DNA of 64,000 nucleotides, taken from Cellulosimicrobium cellulans. GTDB lineage: Bacteria; Actinomycetota; Actinomycetes; Actinomycetales; Cellulomonadaceae. Made by a program: the position numbers and the translations under genes. The stretch covers positions 1,488,001-1,552,000 of the forward strand of contig NZ_JAFBCN010000001.1 of assembly GCF_016907755.1 (NCBI RefSeq). The letters run 5' to 3'. Positions 1-9,030 of the stretch are shown one piece after another (the stretch's first letter is position 1; every line of letters starts with the position of its first letter). The notes below the pieces were generated by a model. That model was given only the letters and a program-made list of their open reading frames with translations. It was not told where the DNA came from and searched no databases.

Positions 1-108
1 GCGCTCGGCGACGCGCTGGCGATGATCGGCGACGGCCGCATCGTCGACGGCAAGACGATCATGCTGCTCCAGTGGTGGGCGCTCGTCGGCGGACGGTCGG
101 GCGGCTGA
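1..108 (+). CDS. C-terminal fragment, probable NUDIX hydrolase
   Basis: Only the last 35 codons and the TGA stop are inside the window; the reading frame is open from base 1. The peptide ends with a segment reading GRIVDGKTIMLLQWWAL followed by a Gly/Ser-rich tail. This resembles the C-terminal helix of actinobacterial NUDIX (ADP-ribose pyrophosphatase-like) proteins, but the NUDIX box itself would lie outside the window, so the family call is tentative. It converges on radA, whose stop lies 18 bases away on the other strand. Confidence 0.4.
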   Translation, partial: ALGDALAMIGDGRIVDGKTIMLLQWWALVGGRSGG

Positions 109-126
109 CCGCCCCCGCCTGCGCCC

Positions 127-1584
127 TCAGGTCCGGGCGAGCTCGACGGCCTCGCCGAGGTGGCGCGCGGGGAGGATCGTCATGCCCTCCACGGGACGCG
201 GGAACGACCCGCGCGGCACGACGGCGCGCGTGAAGCCGAGGCGCGCGGCCTCCGCCAGCCGGCGGTCGAGGCCCGTGACGGGGCGGATGTCTCCCGCGAG
301 GCCGACCTCGCCGAACGCGACGGTGCCCTGGGGCAGCGCCTCGTCCTCGCGCGCGGAGAGCACGGCGAGCGCGATCGTGAGGTCGGCGGCGGGCTCGGTG
401 ACCTTGGCGCCGCCCACGGTCGACGCGTACACGTCCTGGTCGACGAGCCGCACCCCCGCGTGGCGGTGCATGACGGCGAGGATCATCGCGAGGCGGCTGG
501 AGTCCACGCCGCCCGTGGTCCGGCGCGGGTTGGTCAGCGAGCTCGGCACCACGAGCGACTGGATCTCGAGCGCGAGCGGGCGCCGACCCTCCAGCGTCAC
601 GGTGACGCACGTGCCGGGGGAACCGGCGCCCGTGTGCGAGAGGAACAGCCCGCTCGGGTCGGCGAGACCGACGATCCCGTTCTCCGTGAGGTCGAAGCAG
701 CCGACCTCGTCCGTCGGGCCGTAGCGGTTCTTGACGGCCCGGACGAGCCGCAGGCGCGAGTGCCGGTCCCCCTCGAACTGGCACACGACGTCGACGAGGT
801 GCTCGAGCGTGCGCGGCCCGGCGACCGAGCCGTCCTTGGTCACGTGGCCCACGAGGATGACCGGCAGGTCACGGGCCTTCGCCGCCGCGATGAGCGACGC
901 CGCGACCTCGCGCACCTGGCTCACGCCGCCCGGCGCGCCCTCCACCTGGGCGGACGCGATGGTCTGCACGGAGTCCACGACGAGCAGGTCGGGGTCGGTC
1001 GCCTCGATGTGCCCGAGGACGGTCGCCAGGTCGGTCTCGGACGCGAGGAGGAGGCCCGGCGCGAGGGCGCCGACGCGCTCGGCCCGCAGCCGGACCTGCC
1101 CCGCCGACTCCTCGCCGGTGATGTAGAGGACGCGTCGCGGCGTCGGGGTCGGGCGGGCGGCGGCGGCGCGCTCACCGACCGGACGCACCGTCGGCAGGTC
1201 CGACCCGCCGGCCGCGACGTTGCTCGCGACCGCGAGGAGGAGGGTCGACTTGCCGACCCCCGGTTCCCCGGCGAGCAGCACCACCGCGCCCGGCACGATG
1301 CCGCCGCCCAGCACGCGGTCGAACTCCGAGACGCCCGTGGGCGTGGCGCGCGCCGCCTCGACGCTGATCTCCCCGATCGGCCGCGCGGGGGAGCGCGTCG
1401 GCGAGACCGCGGTGGTGCGCGGGCCGGAGGCCGCCGGGGCGTCCTCGGTCACCGTGCCCCACTCCTGGCACTCCCCGCAGCGGCCCACCCACTTGGCCGT
1501 GGTCCAGCCGCACTCGGAGCAGCGGTAGGCGGGGCGGGAGCGCTTGGCGGCCGCGGAGCGGGCCGCGGTGGTCGACGACGTCAC
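127..1584 (-). CDS. radA: DNA repair protein RadA
   Basis: RadA is a RecA-like ATPase that helps process recombination intermediates through branch migration. The 485-residue protein has the family's whole layout. An N-terminal C4 zinc finger uses C22, C25, C36 and C39. A RecA-like core carries a Walker A motif GEPGVGKS near residue 106 and the RadA signature KNRYG near 285 (usually KNRFG). A C-terminal Lon-protease-like domain includes a conserved VGGAK segment. A short Ala/Pro-rich insert (about residues 125-148) lies between Walker A and the next strand. The ATG at 1584 gives the expected start just ahead of the zinc finger. The gene stands alone, convergent with the NUDIX fragment and divergent from the K+ channel gene. 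Confidence 0.95.
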   Translation of the reverse strand: MTSSTTAARSAAAKRSRPAYRCSECGWTTAKWVGRCGECQEWGTVTEDAPAASGPRTTAVSPTRSPARPIGEISVEAARATPTGVSEFDRVLGGGIVPGAVVLLAGEPGVGKSTLLLAVASNVAAGGSDLPTVRPVGERAAAARPTPTPRRVLYITGEESAGQVRLRAERVGALAPGLLLASETDLATVLGHIEATDPDLLVVDSVQTIASAQVEGAPGGVSQVREVAASLIAAAKARDLPVILVGHVTKDGSVAGPRTLEHLVDVVCQFEGDRHSRLRLVRAVKNRYGPTDEVGCFDLTENGIVGLADPSGLFLSHTGAGSPGTCVTVTLEGRRPLALEIQSLVVPSSLTNPRRTTGGVDSSRLAMILAVMHRHAGVRLVDQDVYASTVGGAKVTEPAADLTIALAVLSAREDEALPQGTVAFGEVGLAGDIRPVTGLDRRLAEAARLGFTRAVVPRGSFPRPVEGMTILPARHLGEAVELART

Positions 1585-1671
1585 GCGCCCAACCTAGCCA
1601 CGACCGCCGACACCGGCGCGACACCCGCGCGACACCGCGACGGGAACGCCCTCGCGCGGGATGCTGGGCGC

Positions 1672-2211
1672 ATGCGCAGGCTCCCGCACGACAGCCCGTG
1701 GTGGACGCTCATCCTCACGGTCGCCTCCACGACGGCGTGCCTCACGGTCTACTACGGGGTCCCGCTGCCGACCGACGAGGCCCGGGAGGTCGTCCAGCTC
1801 GTGGTGTTCGCCGTCGGGCTGGCGCTGCTGTGCGCGCTCCTCGTGGTCCAGGTGCGCCGCCAGCTCCGCGCGTGGGGGACGCCGAGCGTCCGGGTCCAGT
1901 CGGTCATGGGGCTGCTCCTGCCGGTGGTCACGTTCTTCGCCCTCGCCTACTACCTCATGGCCGACCAGTTCGTCGGCATCGAGAACCGCACCGACGCGCT
2001 GTACTTCGCCGTGGTGACGCTCGGGACCGTCGGGTACGGCGACGTCCACCCGGTCGGCGAGGCGGCGAAGATCGTGGCGATGGTCCAGATCGTGCTCGAC
2101 CTCGTCGTGGTCGGCGTGCTCGTCTCGATCGCCACGTCGCGCGCCCGCGCCCGGGCAGAGCATCGGCACGAGCACGAGCACGGGCCGCGCACCGAAAACC
2201 GGGCGGACTGA
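1672..2211 (+). CDS. Small potassium channel-like membrane protein
   Basis: The 179-residue product has four hydrophobic segments. The last two flank a pore loop carrying the K+ selectivity filter T-V-G-Y-G-D at residues 119-124. This is the Ion_trans_2 (two-helix K+ channel) family, with two extra N-terminal helices. The C-terminus is a short basic, His/Glu-rich tail with no RCK/TrkA-N domain, so gating input is unknown. The ATG at 1672 is chosen because everything upstream in this frame runs antisense to radA and has no membrane character. The gene diverges from radA with 87 bases between the starts. Confidence 0.8.
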   Translation: MRRLPHDSPWWTLILTVASTTACLTVYYGVPLPTDEAREVVQLVVFAVGLALLCALLVVQVRRQLRAWGTPSVRVQSVMGLLLPVVTFFALAYYLMADQFVGIENRTDALYFAVVTLGTVGYGDVHPVGEAAKIVAMVQIVLDLVVVGVLVSIATSRARARAEHRHEHEHGPRTENRAD

Positions 2212-2729
2212 CTTTCTCCCATCGCGCAGCGGCCGGTACCAGCCCGAGCTCGCCGGGGCGCAGCATCCTGCGGTTCGTAGCGCTCGGTGGAGGCGCACTC
2301 CCACCGACGTGCGAGCATGCCCGGAGCCGAATGACCGAAAACCATTGCGATAGCGTTTCTGTCTGTGGCAGGGTCGGCACCGGACGACCGGCTCGACGAC
2401 GAGAGGTGCACGCCCGTGACGACGCGAGCGCGACGACGGCCCGCACGCGGCACCCCTGAGGTGCGCGCCGCCGTCGGCCCGCCCGGCACGGCCACCACCC
2501 CGCGCACGACGACGGTGCCGTGACGACGGCGGTGACGCGTCCGACCCCCGCCCGCGGGGGCGTCACCGCCCGTCAGCCGGGCACACGGCCGCCCTGCCCG
2601 CCGGCACGGGCTCCACGACCGTGCGCCCCGGGGGCCGAGGGAACTCCCGGGGTGCACGACCTCCACGCAGGAACCGCTGGCCCGCTCCGTGCAGGTACGA
2701 GAGCGACCCGACCGTCAGGAGAGCAGCCC
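2212..2729. other. Intergenic region upstream of secreted GH43 gene
   Basis: No convincing gene is seen in these 518 bases. Open frames here have no start with a ribosome-binding site and are extensions or shadows. The one AT-richer patch, around 2330-2362, holds a possible operator listed separately. The final part reads into an AGGAG Shine-Dalgarno sequence (about 2718-2722) ahead of the ATG at 2730. Confidence 0.6.
2336..2360. promoter_or_regulatory. Putative operator (GAAA...GCGATAGCG...TTTC type)
   Basis: An AT-richer patch with inverted ends GAAAAC / GCGTTTC surrounds CGATAGCG. Its right half resembles that of the site at 32734-32754 (CGATAACGGTTTCG). Both lie upstream of GH43 genes. 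A LacI-family repressor other than the arabinose one would be a natural candidate, but this is inference. Confidence 0.35.
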
Positions 2730-5700
2730 ATGACCGACAGACCGACCACCCGATCGTCGCGCGGGCGGAGCCCCGCGCGCGGCGCGCTCGCGAGCGTGCT
2801 CAGCGCCGGCCTGGCGCTCACCGGGCTCGCGGCCACCGCGGCCCCGGCCGCCGCCGCGGACCCGTACACCTTCACGAGCACCGAGAACCCGATCCTCGGC
2901 GACGGCAGCTACTACTCGGCCGACCCGGCGCCGCTCGTCGTTCCCGCGGGCGCGCCCGGCAACGCGACGGGCGAGGACGAGCTGTACGTCTACACGGGTC
3001 ACGACGAGGCCGGCCCGACGCGCAACGACTTCGTCATGAACGAGTGGGGCGCGCTCGTGACGAGCGACGTCGACGCGGGGGAGTGGACGCACCACCCGTC
3101 GCTCATGCGGCCCGAGGACGTGTTCGACTGGGCGACGCCGGGCCGCGCGTACGCGGGGCAGGTCGTCCAGGGAGTCGACGGGCGCTACTACTGGTACGTC
3201 CCCGTGCACGAGGCGGGCAGCACGGCGAGCGACGCGTTCGGCATCGGCGTCGCGGTGTCCGAGACCCCGACGGGCCCGTGGACCGACCACGTCGGCGGGC
3301 CGATCATCTCGCAGCGCGTCCCGACCCCGAACACGATCCACAACATCGACCCCACGATCCTGGTCGACGGCGAGGGCGACGACGCCCGCGTCTACGTCTG
3401 GTGGGGCAGCTTCTCCAACCTGCGCATGCTCGAGCTCGCGCAGGACATGAAGACCCCGGTCGGTCAGGTCCGCACGGTCACCGGGCTCACCGGGTTCTTC
3501 GAGGCGGCGTGGGCGTTCGAGCGGAACGGCACCTACTACATGGCGTACGCGGGGAACAACGCCGGGCCGACGTCGTCGTGCACCCCGGCGAACTACCACG
3601 CGTGCATCGCGTACGGGACGGCGACCTCGCCCGAGGGGCCGTGGACGTACCGCGGCACGGTCCTCGCGCCGGTCTCCTCGACGACGAGCCACCCGGGGAT
3701 CCTCGAGTTCGACGGCGAGTGGTGGATCGCCTACCACACGGCCGACGCCGAGGGCGGGAACCACTTCCGGCGCTCGGTCGCGATCGACCGCGTCGAGTGG
3801 GACGACACGCAGTCGCCGCCCCGCATGAAGCAGGTCGTCACGACGCCGGCGAAGGTCACGGACACGACGCCGCGCGCGAACGTCGCGCAGGAGGCGACGG
3901 TCACCGTCTCCAACGAGCCCGTCCCGACCCAGTACTGGAAGAAGGCGCTCAACGACGAGATCGTGCGGCCCAACCCGCTGCCCCCGGACATGTGGGGCAC
4001 GTGGACGGGGAACAACCCGCCGCAGCAGTGGGTGCAGTACACGTGGGACCAGCCGATGCGGCTCGCCGGCTCGCAGATCGAGTTCTGGAACGACCAGCCG
4101 CAGGGCACGGGCGTCGGCGTCGCCGCCCCGGCGTCGTGGCGCATCCAGTACTGGGACGCGTCCGACGGCGGCGCGTGGGTCGACGTGCCGAACCCCAGCG
4201 CCTACGGCACGGCGACGAACGGCTTCCAGGACACGGCGTTCGACCCGGTCACCACGACCCAGGTCCGCGCGGTCTTCGACGCCTCGACCAACGGCAGCAC
4301 GTACTCGGCCGTGGCGGTGGAGGAGTGGAAGGTCCTCGCCGAGCAGCCCGACGCCGTCGAGCCGCCCGGGGTGACGGTCGAGGTCGGGGAGACCGACCTG
4401 CCGGGCGCGGTGCCCGTGACGTTCCCCGGCGGGGAGACGCTGCAGGTCCCCGCCTTCTGGGACGAGGTCGCCGCGGACGACGTCGCAGCCCCCGGCACGT
4501 TCGCCGTCGAGGGGTCCGTGCTCGGCTACGCGGGCGGTCGCGTGAGCACGGAGGTCACCGTGATCCCGGCCGAGGCGGCCGACGGCGACGAGACCGCGCC
4601 GACCGTGACGCTCACGCCGCTGGGCAGCGCCGGCAGCGACGGCTGGTTCCGCTCCGACGTGCGCGTCCGGGTCGACGGCGCCGACGACTCCGGCGGGCGC
4701 GTGGTCCTCACGACGACCGTCGACGACGGCGCGCCCGTCACCACGGAGCCGACCCGGTCGACCGAGGTCGCGGTCGCGGGCGACGGCGAGCACCGGGTCG
4801 TCGCGACGGCCGCGGACCGCGCGGGCAACGTCTCGCCGGAGGCGGCCCTCGACGTCCGGATCGACCGCGTGGCGCCGGTCAGCACGGGCGTCCTCGACCC
4901 GGCGGCGCGCACGGTGACGGTCACCGCGACCGACGCGACCTCCGGGGTCGCGCGCGTCGAGTACGCGATCGGGACCAGCGCGTGGCAGCCGTACGGCGGT
5001 CCCGTGGCCGCCCCGGACGCGAACCAGCACCGGGTGTCGTTCCGCGCGGTCGACGCCGCGGGCAACGCCGAGACGCCGAAGGTCGTGACGGTCCCCGCGG
5101 ACGTCTCCGGACCGCTCGCGGGCAACGTCGCGCCGATCGCCACGGCGAGCGCGTCGTACACCGCGGGGTGGAACAGCGTCGGCGCCCTCAACGACGGCGC
5201 CGACCCGGCGAACCCGAGCCAGGCCCAGATCTGGGGCACGTGGTCCGGGACGCGGCCGGCGACGCAGTGGGTCCGGTACGACTGGTCGCGCCCGATCCGC
5301 CTCACGGGCGCGGAGCTGAAGTTCTGGCGGGACTCGGACCCGGGGAGCGGGGACGGCGTCGTCCGCCCGGACTCCTGGGTGCTGGAGTACTGGGACGACG
5401 CGGCGCAGGCCTGGGCCCCCGTGGCGAACCCGTCCGGGTACGGCACGAGCACGACCGCCTTCAACACCGTGACGTTCGACCCGGTCACCACGTCGCGCCT
5501 CCGGGCGACCTTCGCGGCGAACGGCAACGGGTCGACGTACTCCGCGGTCGCCGTCACCGAGTGGCGCGCGTTCGCGGACGACCCGGGCACGGGCGGCCCC
5601 GAGCCCGAGCTCCCGGTCACCGTCACCGCGCAGGCGCGCTGCCTCGCGGGCAAGGCCTACGTCGCCGTGGTCGCGACCCACGACCACGACGCGCCCGTCG

Positions 5701-5897
5701 ACGTCGTCGTCGAGACGCCGTACGGGACGCGGTCGTTCCCCGCGGTGGCGCCCGGGAAGAGCGCCTACCAGTCGTTCGCCGTCCGCGCGGCGGTCGTCGA
5801 GGCGGGCGCCGTGGTCGTGCGCGCGACCGGCACGGTCGACGGCACGGAGGTGACGACGGAGACCGGGGCGGAGTACGCCGCCCTGGGCTGCGGGTGA
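2730..5897 (+). CDS. Secreted GH43 glycosidase with two discoidin-like modules
   Basis: This 1055-residue exported enzyme is probably an arabinofuranosidase or xylosidase acting on plant hemicellulose or arabinan. A Sec signal peptide ends near AAPAAAA (about residue 45). The GH43 propeller (about 47-377) shows the three expected acidic motifs: YYSADPAPL (base), HNIDPTIL (modulator) and FFEAAWAFERNG (acid). It is followed by an F5/8-type-C-like module (about 382-540), a Big_4-type Ig module, Ig-like repeats, a second F5/8-like module (about 797-950) and the C-terminal RCLAGK...GCG domain (bases about 5614-5894). ATG 2730 follows AGGAG and starts the basic n-region of the signal. It lies away from the main arabinose locus and has no TGTKAGCG operator, but carries the same tail domain. 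Confidence 0.85.
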   Translation: MTDRPTTRSSRGRSPARGALASVLSAGLALTGLAATAAPAAAADPYTFTSTENPILGDGSYYSADPAPLVVPAGAPGNATGEDELYVYTGHDEAGPTRNDFVMNEWGALVTSDVDAGEWTHHPSLMRPEDVFDWATPGRAYAGQVVQGVDGRYYWYVPVHEAGSTASDAFGIGVAVSETPTGPWTDHVGGPIISQRVPTPNTIHNIDPTILVDGEGDDARVYVWWGSFSNLRMLELAQDMKTPVGQVRTVTGLTGFFEAAWAFERNGTYYMAYAGNNAGPTSSCTPANYHACIAYGTATSPEGPWTYRGTVLAPVSSTTSHPGILEFDGEWWIAYHTADAEGGNHFRRSVAIDRVEWDDTQSPPRMKQVVTTPAKVTDTTPRANVAQEATVTVSNEPVPTQYWKKALNDEIVRPNPLPPDMWGTWTGNNPPQQWVQYTWDQPMRLAGSQIEFWNDQPQGTGVGVAAPASWRIQYWDASDGGAWVDVPNPSAYGTATNGFQDTAFDPVTTTQVRAVFDASTNGSTYSAVAVEEWKVLAEQPDAVEPPGVTVEVGETDLPGAVPVTFPGGETLQVPAFWDEVAADDVAAPGTFAVEGSVLGYAGGRVSTEVTVIPAEAADGDETAPTVTLTPLGSAGSDGWFRSDVRVRVDGADDSGGRVVLTTTVDDGAPVTTEPTRSTEVAVAGDGEHRVVATAADRAGNVSPEAALDVRIDRVAPVSTGVLDPAARTVTVTATDATSGVARVEYAIGTSAWQPYGGPVAAPDANQHRVSFRAVDAAGNAETPKVVTVPADVSGPLAGNVAPIATASASYTAGWNSVGALNDGADPANPSQAQIWGTWSGTRPATQWVRYDWSRPIRLTGAELKFWRDSDPGSGDGVVRPDSWVLEYWDDAAQAWAPVANPSGYGTSTTAFNTVTFDPVTTSRLRATFAANGNGSTYSAVAVTEWRAFADDPGTGGPEPELPVTVTAQARCLAGKAYVAVVATHDHDAPVDVVVETPYGTRSFPAVAPGKSAYQSFAVRAAVVEAGAVVVRATGTVDGTEVTTETGAEYAALGCG

Positions 5898-5941
5898 CGA
5901 TCCCGACCCCGCCCCGGGGATGACGGGCGGGTGAACCCGTC

Positions 5942-5989
5942 CGCGCGTGCCCGACACCCCGCGTCAGCGCGAGGGGTCGGGCACGCGCG
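5942..5989 (+). terminator. Hairpin after GH43 gene
   Basis: Perfect 14-base inverted arms (5942-5955 and 5976-5989) lie about 45 bases after the stop. No T-tract follows, as is common in very GC-rich actinobacteria. Confidence 0.55.
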
Positions 5990-6065
5990 CGTCCTACTCT
6001 TGGCCGCAGAGCCCCGGCCGAGAGGACCGGGCCCGCGAGGACCGAGAGCAGCGGAGGTAGGCGCG

Positions 6066-6782
6066 ATGAGCCAGTCGCCCGGCGGGAGCCCGACGGGACG
6101 AGCGCCCGCACCCGCGCGACCGGGGCAGGGCCCGGCCGCGCGCCGCCCCGGCGACGCGGTGGGCGCGAGCGACCGCCGCCACTCGCGGCCCTCCTCGGCG
6201 GCCGTGTACCGCCGCCGGCGGCTGGTCGTGCTCGTCGCCCTGGTGCTCGTCGTCGGGCTCGTGGTCGCGCTGCTCGCCTGGGTCTGGCCGGGGTTCGCCC
6301 GCGCCGACGCGGAGCCCGCGCCCACGGTGACCGTGACGGCGGACCCGCCGACCCCGACGCTCGAGCCCGTCGCGCGCACCGGGACGACCGCGTTCGCGCA
6401 GGCGCTCCCGGACACGGTGCTCGACCTGGTGCTGCGCAGCGACTCGGCGACGGACGCGTGGTCCACGGAGCGGGCCCTCGAGGCGTACGAGCTCGTGTAC
6501 GCGGACGGCGAGGGCGAGGACGCCACGACGGTCACGGTGGTCGCCGGGCAGTGGCCGACCGTCGCGGAGGCGGAGACCGCCGCGAGCGACCTCGTCGCGG
6601 CGGCCGGCGAGCCCACGGACACGGGCGACGTCGAGGTCGCGGGCGAGGTCGCCGGCACGTACGCGGTGACCCCCGCGGCCGACGGGCAGGCGACCGTCAC
6701 CTGGCGCAACGGCACCGCGGTCCTCCAGGCCACGGGGCCCGCCGACGTCGTCACCGACGTGTACTCCGCCTTTCCCCTCTGA
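6066..6782 (+). CDS. Single-pass membrane protein of unknown function
   Basis: The product has 238 residues: a Pro/Arg-rich cytoplasmic N-terminus, one transmembrane helix (about residues 53-75, LVVLVALVLVVGLVVALLAW) and an extracytoplasmic domain of about 160 residues rich in Thr, Ala and Asp. No catalytic motif is recognised. The outer part has mixed alpha/beta character and no cysteines. GGAGG at 6053-6057 fixes ATG 6066 over the upstream GTG at 5931, which would begin inside the terminator hairpin. It precedes proC in the same direction with a 148-base gap, so co-transcription is possible but not shown. Confidence 0.7.
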   Translation: MSQSPGGSPTGRAPAPARPGQGPAARRPGDAVGASDRRHSRPSSAAVYRRRRLVVLVALVLVVGLVVALLAWVWPGFARADAEPAPTVTVTADPPTPTLEPVARTGTTAFAQALPDTVLDLVLRSDSATDAWSTERALEAYELVYADGEGEDATTVTVVAGQWPTVAEAETAASDLVAAAGEPTDTGDVEVAGEVAGTYAVTPAADGQATVTWRNGTAVLQATGPADVVTDVYSAFPL

Positions 6783-6930
6783 CACCCGCTGTGACCCCGC
6801 GCTGACGCCGCCCCGACGCCGTGCGAGCGCCCTCCCCGGGGCGCGCGGCGCGGCGGCGGCCGCCCCGCGGTCCCGCGCACGCGCCGGGTGCGCGAGAATG
6901 CCCTCACCGACCACCGGGAGCTGATCGCCC

Positions 6931-7812
6931 ATGACCGACCGTCCGACCCCGTCCGCCCCTGCGCGCCCGCTCGCCGTCCTCGGCACGGGCGTCATGGGCG
7001 AGACCGTCCTCGCGGGCGCGCTCGCGTCGGGCTGGGACCCCGCCGACGTCGTCGCGACGGTGCGCCGACCGGAGCGCGCCGAGGAGCTCGCGGCGCGCCA
7101 CCGGGTCCGGACGACGCAGGACAACGTCGAGGCCGTGCGCGGCGCCGGCGTGGTGGTCGTCGCGGTCAAGCCGAAGGACGTCGCCGCGCTGCTCGACGAG
7201 GTCCACGACGCCGTCGGCGCGGGGACGGTCGTGGTGAGCGTCGTCGTCGGGCTCCCCACGTCCTTCTACGAGGACCGGCTCCCGGCGGGCACCGCCGTCG
7301 TGCGGGTCATGCCGAACACGCCGTCGGTCGTGGGCGCCGGGGTGAGCGCCGTGAGCGGCGGTGCCGCCGCGGACGACGACGACGTCGCGCTCGTCGAGCG
7401 CCTGCTGTCCGCGACGGGGCTCGTCGTGCGCGTCGCGGAGAAGGACCAGGACGCGGTCGGGGCGCTCTCGGGCTCCGGCCCGGCCTACGTCTTCTACGTG
7501 ATCGACGCGCTCGCCGAGGCGGGCGTCCTGCTGGGCCTGACGCGCGCCACGGCGCTCGAGCTCGCGACCGCCACGGTGCACGGCGCCGCGACGATGCTGC
7601 GCGAGACCGGCGAGCACCCGGCGATCGCGCGCGAGAAGGTCTCCTCGCCCGGCGGGACGACCGTCGCCGCGCTGCGGCGCCTCGACGCGGGCGGCGTGCG
7701 CGCCGCGTTCCTCGACGCGCTCGAGGCCGCGCGCGACCGGTCGGCCGAGCTCGCCGCGGCGCTCGCGGCCGCGCCCGCGCCGCGTCGCGACCCCGAGGGG
7801 ACCGGGTCGTGA
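6931..7812 (+). CDS. proC: Pyrroline-5-carboxylate reductase
   Basis: ProC catalyses the last step of proline synthesis, reducing 1-pyrroline-5-carboxylate with NAD(P)H in the cytoplasm. The 293-residue product has the N-terminal Rossmann motif LGTGVMGE (about residues 16-23), the VAVKPKD segment and the C-terminal family signature around ALSGSGPAY and SPGGTT. The short Ala-rich extension at the C-terminus is unremarkable. Its TGA stop overlaps the GTG start of the LacI-type gene by three bases, so the two are almost certainly translated from one mRNA. That is an odd pairing of a housekeeping gene and a catabolic regulator. Confidence 0.95.
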   Translation: MTDRPTPSAPARPLAVLGTGVMGETVLAGALASGWDPADVVATVRRPERAEELAARHRVRTTQDNVEAVRGAGVVVVAVKPKDVAALLDEVHDAVGAGTVVVSVVVGLPTSFYEDRLPAGTAVVRVMPNTPSVVGAGVSAVSGGAAADDDDVALVERLLSATGLVVRVAEKDQDAVGALSGSGPAYVFYVIDALAEAGVLLGLTRATALELATATVHGAATMLRETGEHPAIAREKVSSPGGTTVAALRRLDAGGVRAAFLDALEAARDRSAELAAALAAAPAPRRDPEGTGS

Positions 7813-8900
7813 GCGACGGGCCGTCGCCGCGCACCCGCCCGCCCGCGATGTCCGACGTCGCGCGGCTCGCCGGCGTGTCGCACCAGACGGTCTCGCGCGT
7901 GCTCAACGACCACCCCAGCGTGCGGCCGGAGACCCGCGACCGGGTCCTCGACGCGATCGCGACGCTCGGCTACCGCCGCAACAGCGCGGCCCGTGCGCTC
8001 GTCACGATGCGCTCGGGGACGATCGGCGTCGTGACGACGGGCTCCGCGCTGTACGGGCCGACGTCGACCCTCATCGCGGTCGAGGAGGCGGCGCGCGAGC
8101 AGGGGTACTTCGTGAGCGTCGCGACCATCCGGCGCTACGACGCGGACACGATGCACCGCGTGCTCGAGCACTTCATGGACCAGGGCGTCGAGGGCATCGT
8201 CGTCATCGCGCCGCAGACGGACGTCGCGGCGGCGGTCGACTCGTTCCGCGCGCCGGTGCCGGTCATCATGATCGCGGCGCGCGACCATCCGGGCGAGGGC
8301 GAGGCCGCGGAGGTCGTGCGCCCGAGCGCCGGGGCGCTGGGCGCCCCGGGCGCGATCCTCGCGATCGCGGTCGACCAGCGGCTCGGCGCCCGGCTCGCCA
8401 CCGAGCACCTGCTCGACCTGGGCCACCGCGCGGTGCTGCACCTGTCCGGCCCGCTCGACTGGTTCGACGCGCGCGAGCGCGAGACGGGCTGGCGCGCGGC
8501 GCTGGAGGAGCGCGGCGCTCCGGTGCCCGAGCCGGTGCGCGGCGACTGGTCCTCCGACCGCGGCTACGCCGTCGGGAAGGAGCTCGCGGACGCGGTCCGC
8601 GCGGGCGACGGGCCGACCGCGGTCTTCGCCGGCAACGACCAGCTCGCGCTCGGCCTGCTCCGGGCGTTCTGGGAGCAGGGCGTGCGGGTGCCGTCGGACG
8701 TCTCGGTCGTCGGGTTCGACGACGTCGCGGGCGCGGGGCACTTCATCCCGCCGCTGACGACGGTGCGCCAGCCGTTCGGCTCGCTCGGGCGGCGGTGCAT
8801 GGGGATGATGATCGACGCCCTGTCCGGCGCGACCGTCCGGCCCGTCTCCATCCCGCCCGAGCTCATGGTCCGCGAGAGCACGGCGGCGCCACGCGGCTGA
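7809..8900 (+). CDS. LacI-family repressor, probable arabinose regulator
   Basis: The product is a 363-residue LacI/GalR regulator. It has an N-terminal helix-turn-helix (MSDVARLAGVSHQTVSRVLN from residue 14), the hinge segment with YRRNSAARAL, and a periplasmic-binding-protein-like effector domain ending in the FDD...TTVRQP signature. GTG 7809 is preceded at good distance by GAGGGG and overlaps the proC stop; ATG 7848 is the alternative. It sits directly upstream of araB. The seven LacI-type palindromes in the window all lie before arabinose-related genes, so it is the obvious candidate to bind them, with L-arabinose or a derivative as inducer (inference). No palindrome precedes this gene itself, so it is probably not autorepressed. 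Confidence 0.85.
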   Translation: MSDGPSPRTRPPAMSDVARLAGVSHQTVSRVLNDHPSVRPETRDRVLDAIATLGYRRNSAARALVTMRSGTIGVVTTGSALYGPTSTLIAVEEAAREQGYFVSVATIRRYDADTMHRVLEHFMDQGVEGIVVIAPQTDVAAAVDSFRAPVPVIMIAARDHPGEGEAAEVVRPSAGALGAPGAILAIAVDQRLGARLATEHLLDLGHRAVLHLSGPLDWFDARERETGWRAALEERGAPVPEPVRGDWSSDRGYAVGKELADAVRAGDGPTAVFAGNDQLALGLLRAFWEQGVRVPSDVSVVGFDDVAGAGHFIPPLTTVRQPFGSLGRRCMGMMIDALSGATVRPVSIPPELMVRESTAAPRG

Positions 8901-8949
8901 CGTCGCGCTCCCGCCCGCGAGACCTCTGCGAGAACCCGCGCCGGGGGAG

Positions 8950-8978
8950 TTGGCCTCGTCGGTTGTGAGCGCTAACAT
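8950..8978 (+). promoter_or_regulatory. Putative araB promoter
   Basis: TTGGCC (8950-8955) and TAACAT (8973-8978) are separated by 17 bases. The operator palindrome at 8964-8977 covers the spacer and the -10 element, which is the expected place for a repressor. Confidence 0.6.
8964..8977. promoter_or_regulatory. Arabinose operator copy 1 (TGTGAGCGCTAACA)
   Basis: Near-perfect 14-bp LacI-type palindrome with central CG, between the repressor gene and araB, 54 bases before the araB start. Confidence 0.7.
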
Positions 8979-9030
8979 TCGAGAAGACAGTCACGACCGA
9001 GGCGCGACGCCGCGACGAGGAGAAGCAGCA

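Noticed and set aside
160-2211. Open frame joining antisense radA sequence to the K+ channel
   Set aside because: Only the part from ATG 1672 shows protein character. The upstream part is a shadow of radA.
2520-2729. Upstream extension of the GH43 frame
   Set aside because: It lacks a ribosome-binding site, has no signal-peptide character and would bury the real signal peptide that starts at 2730.
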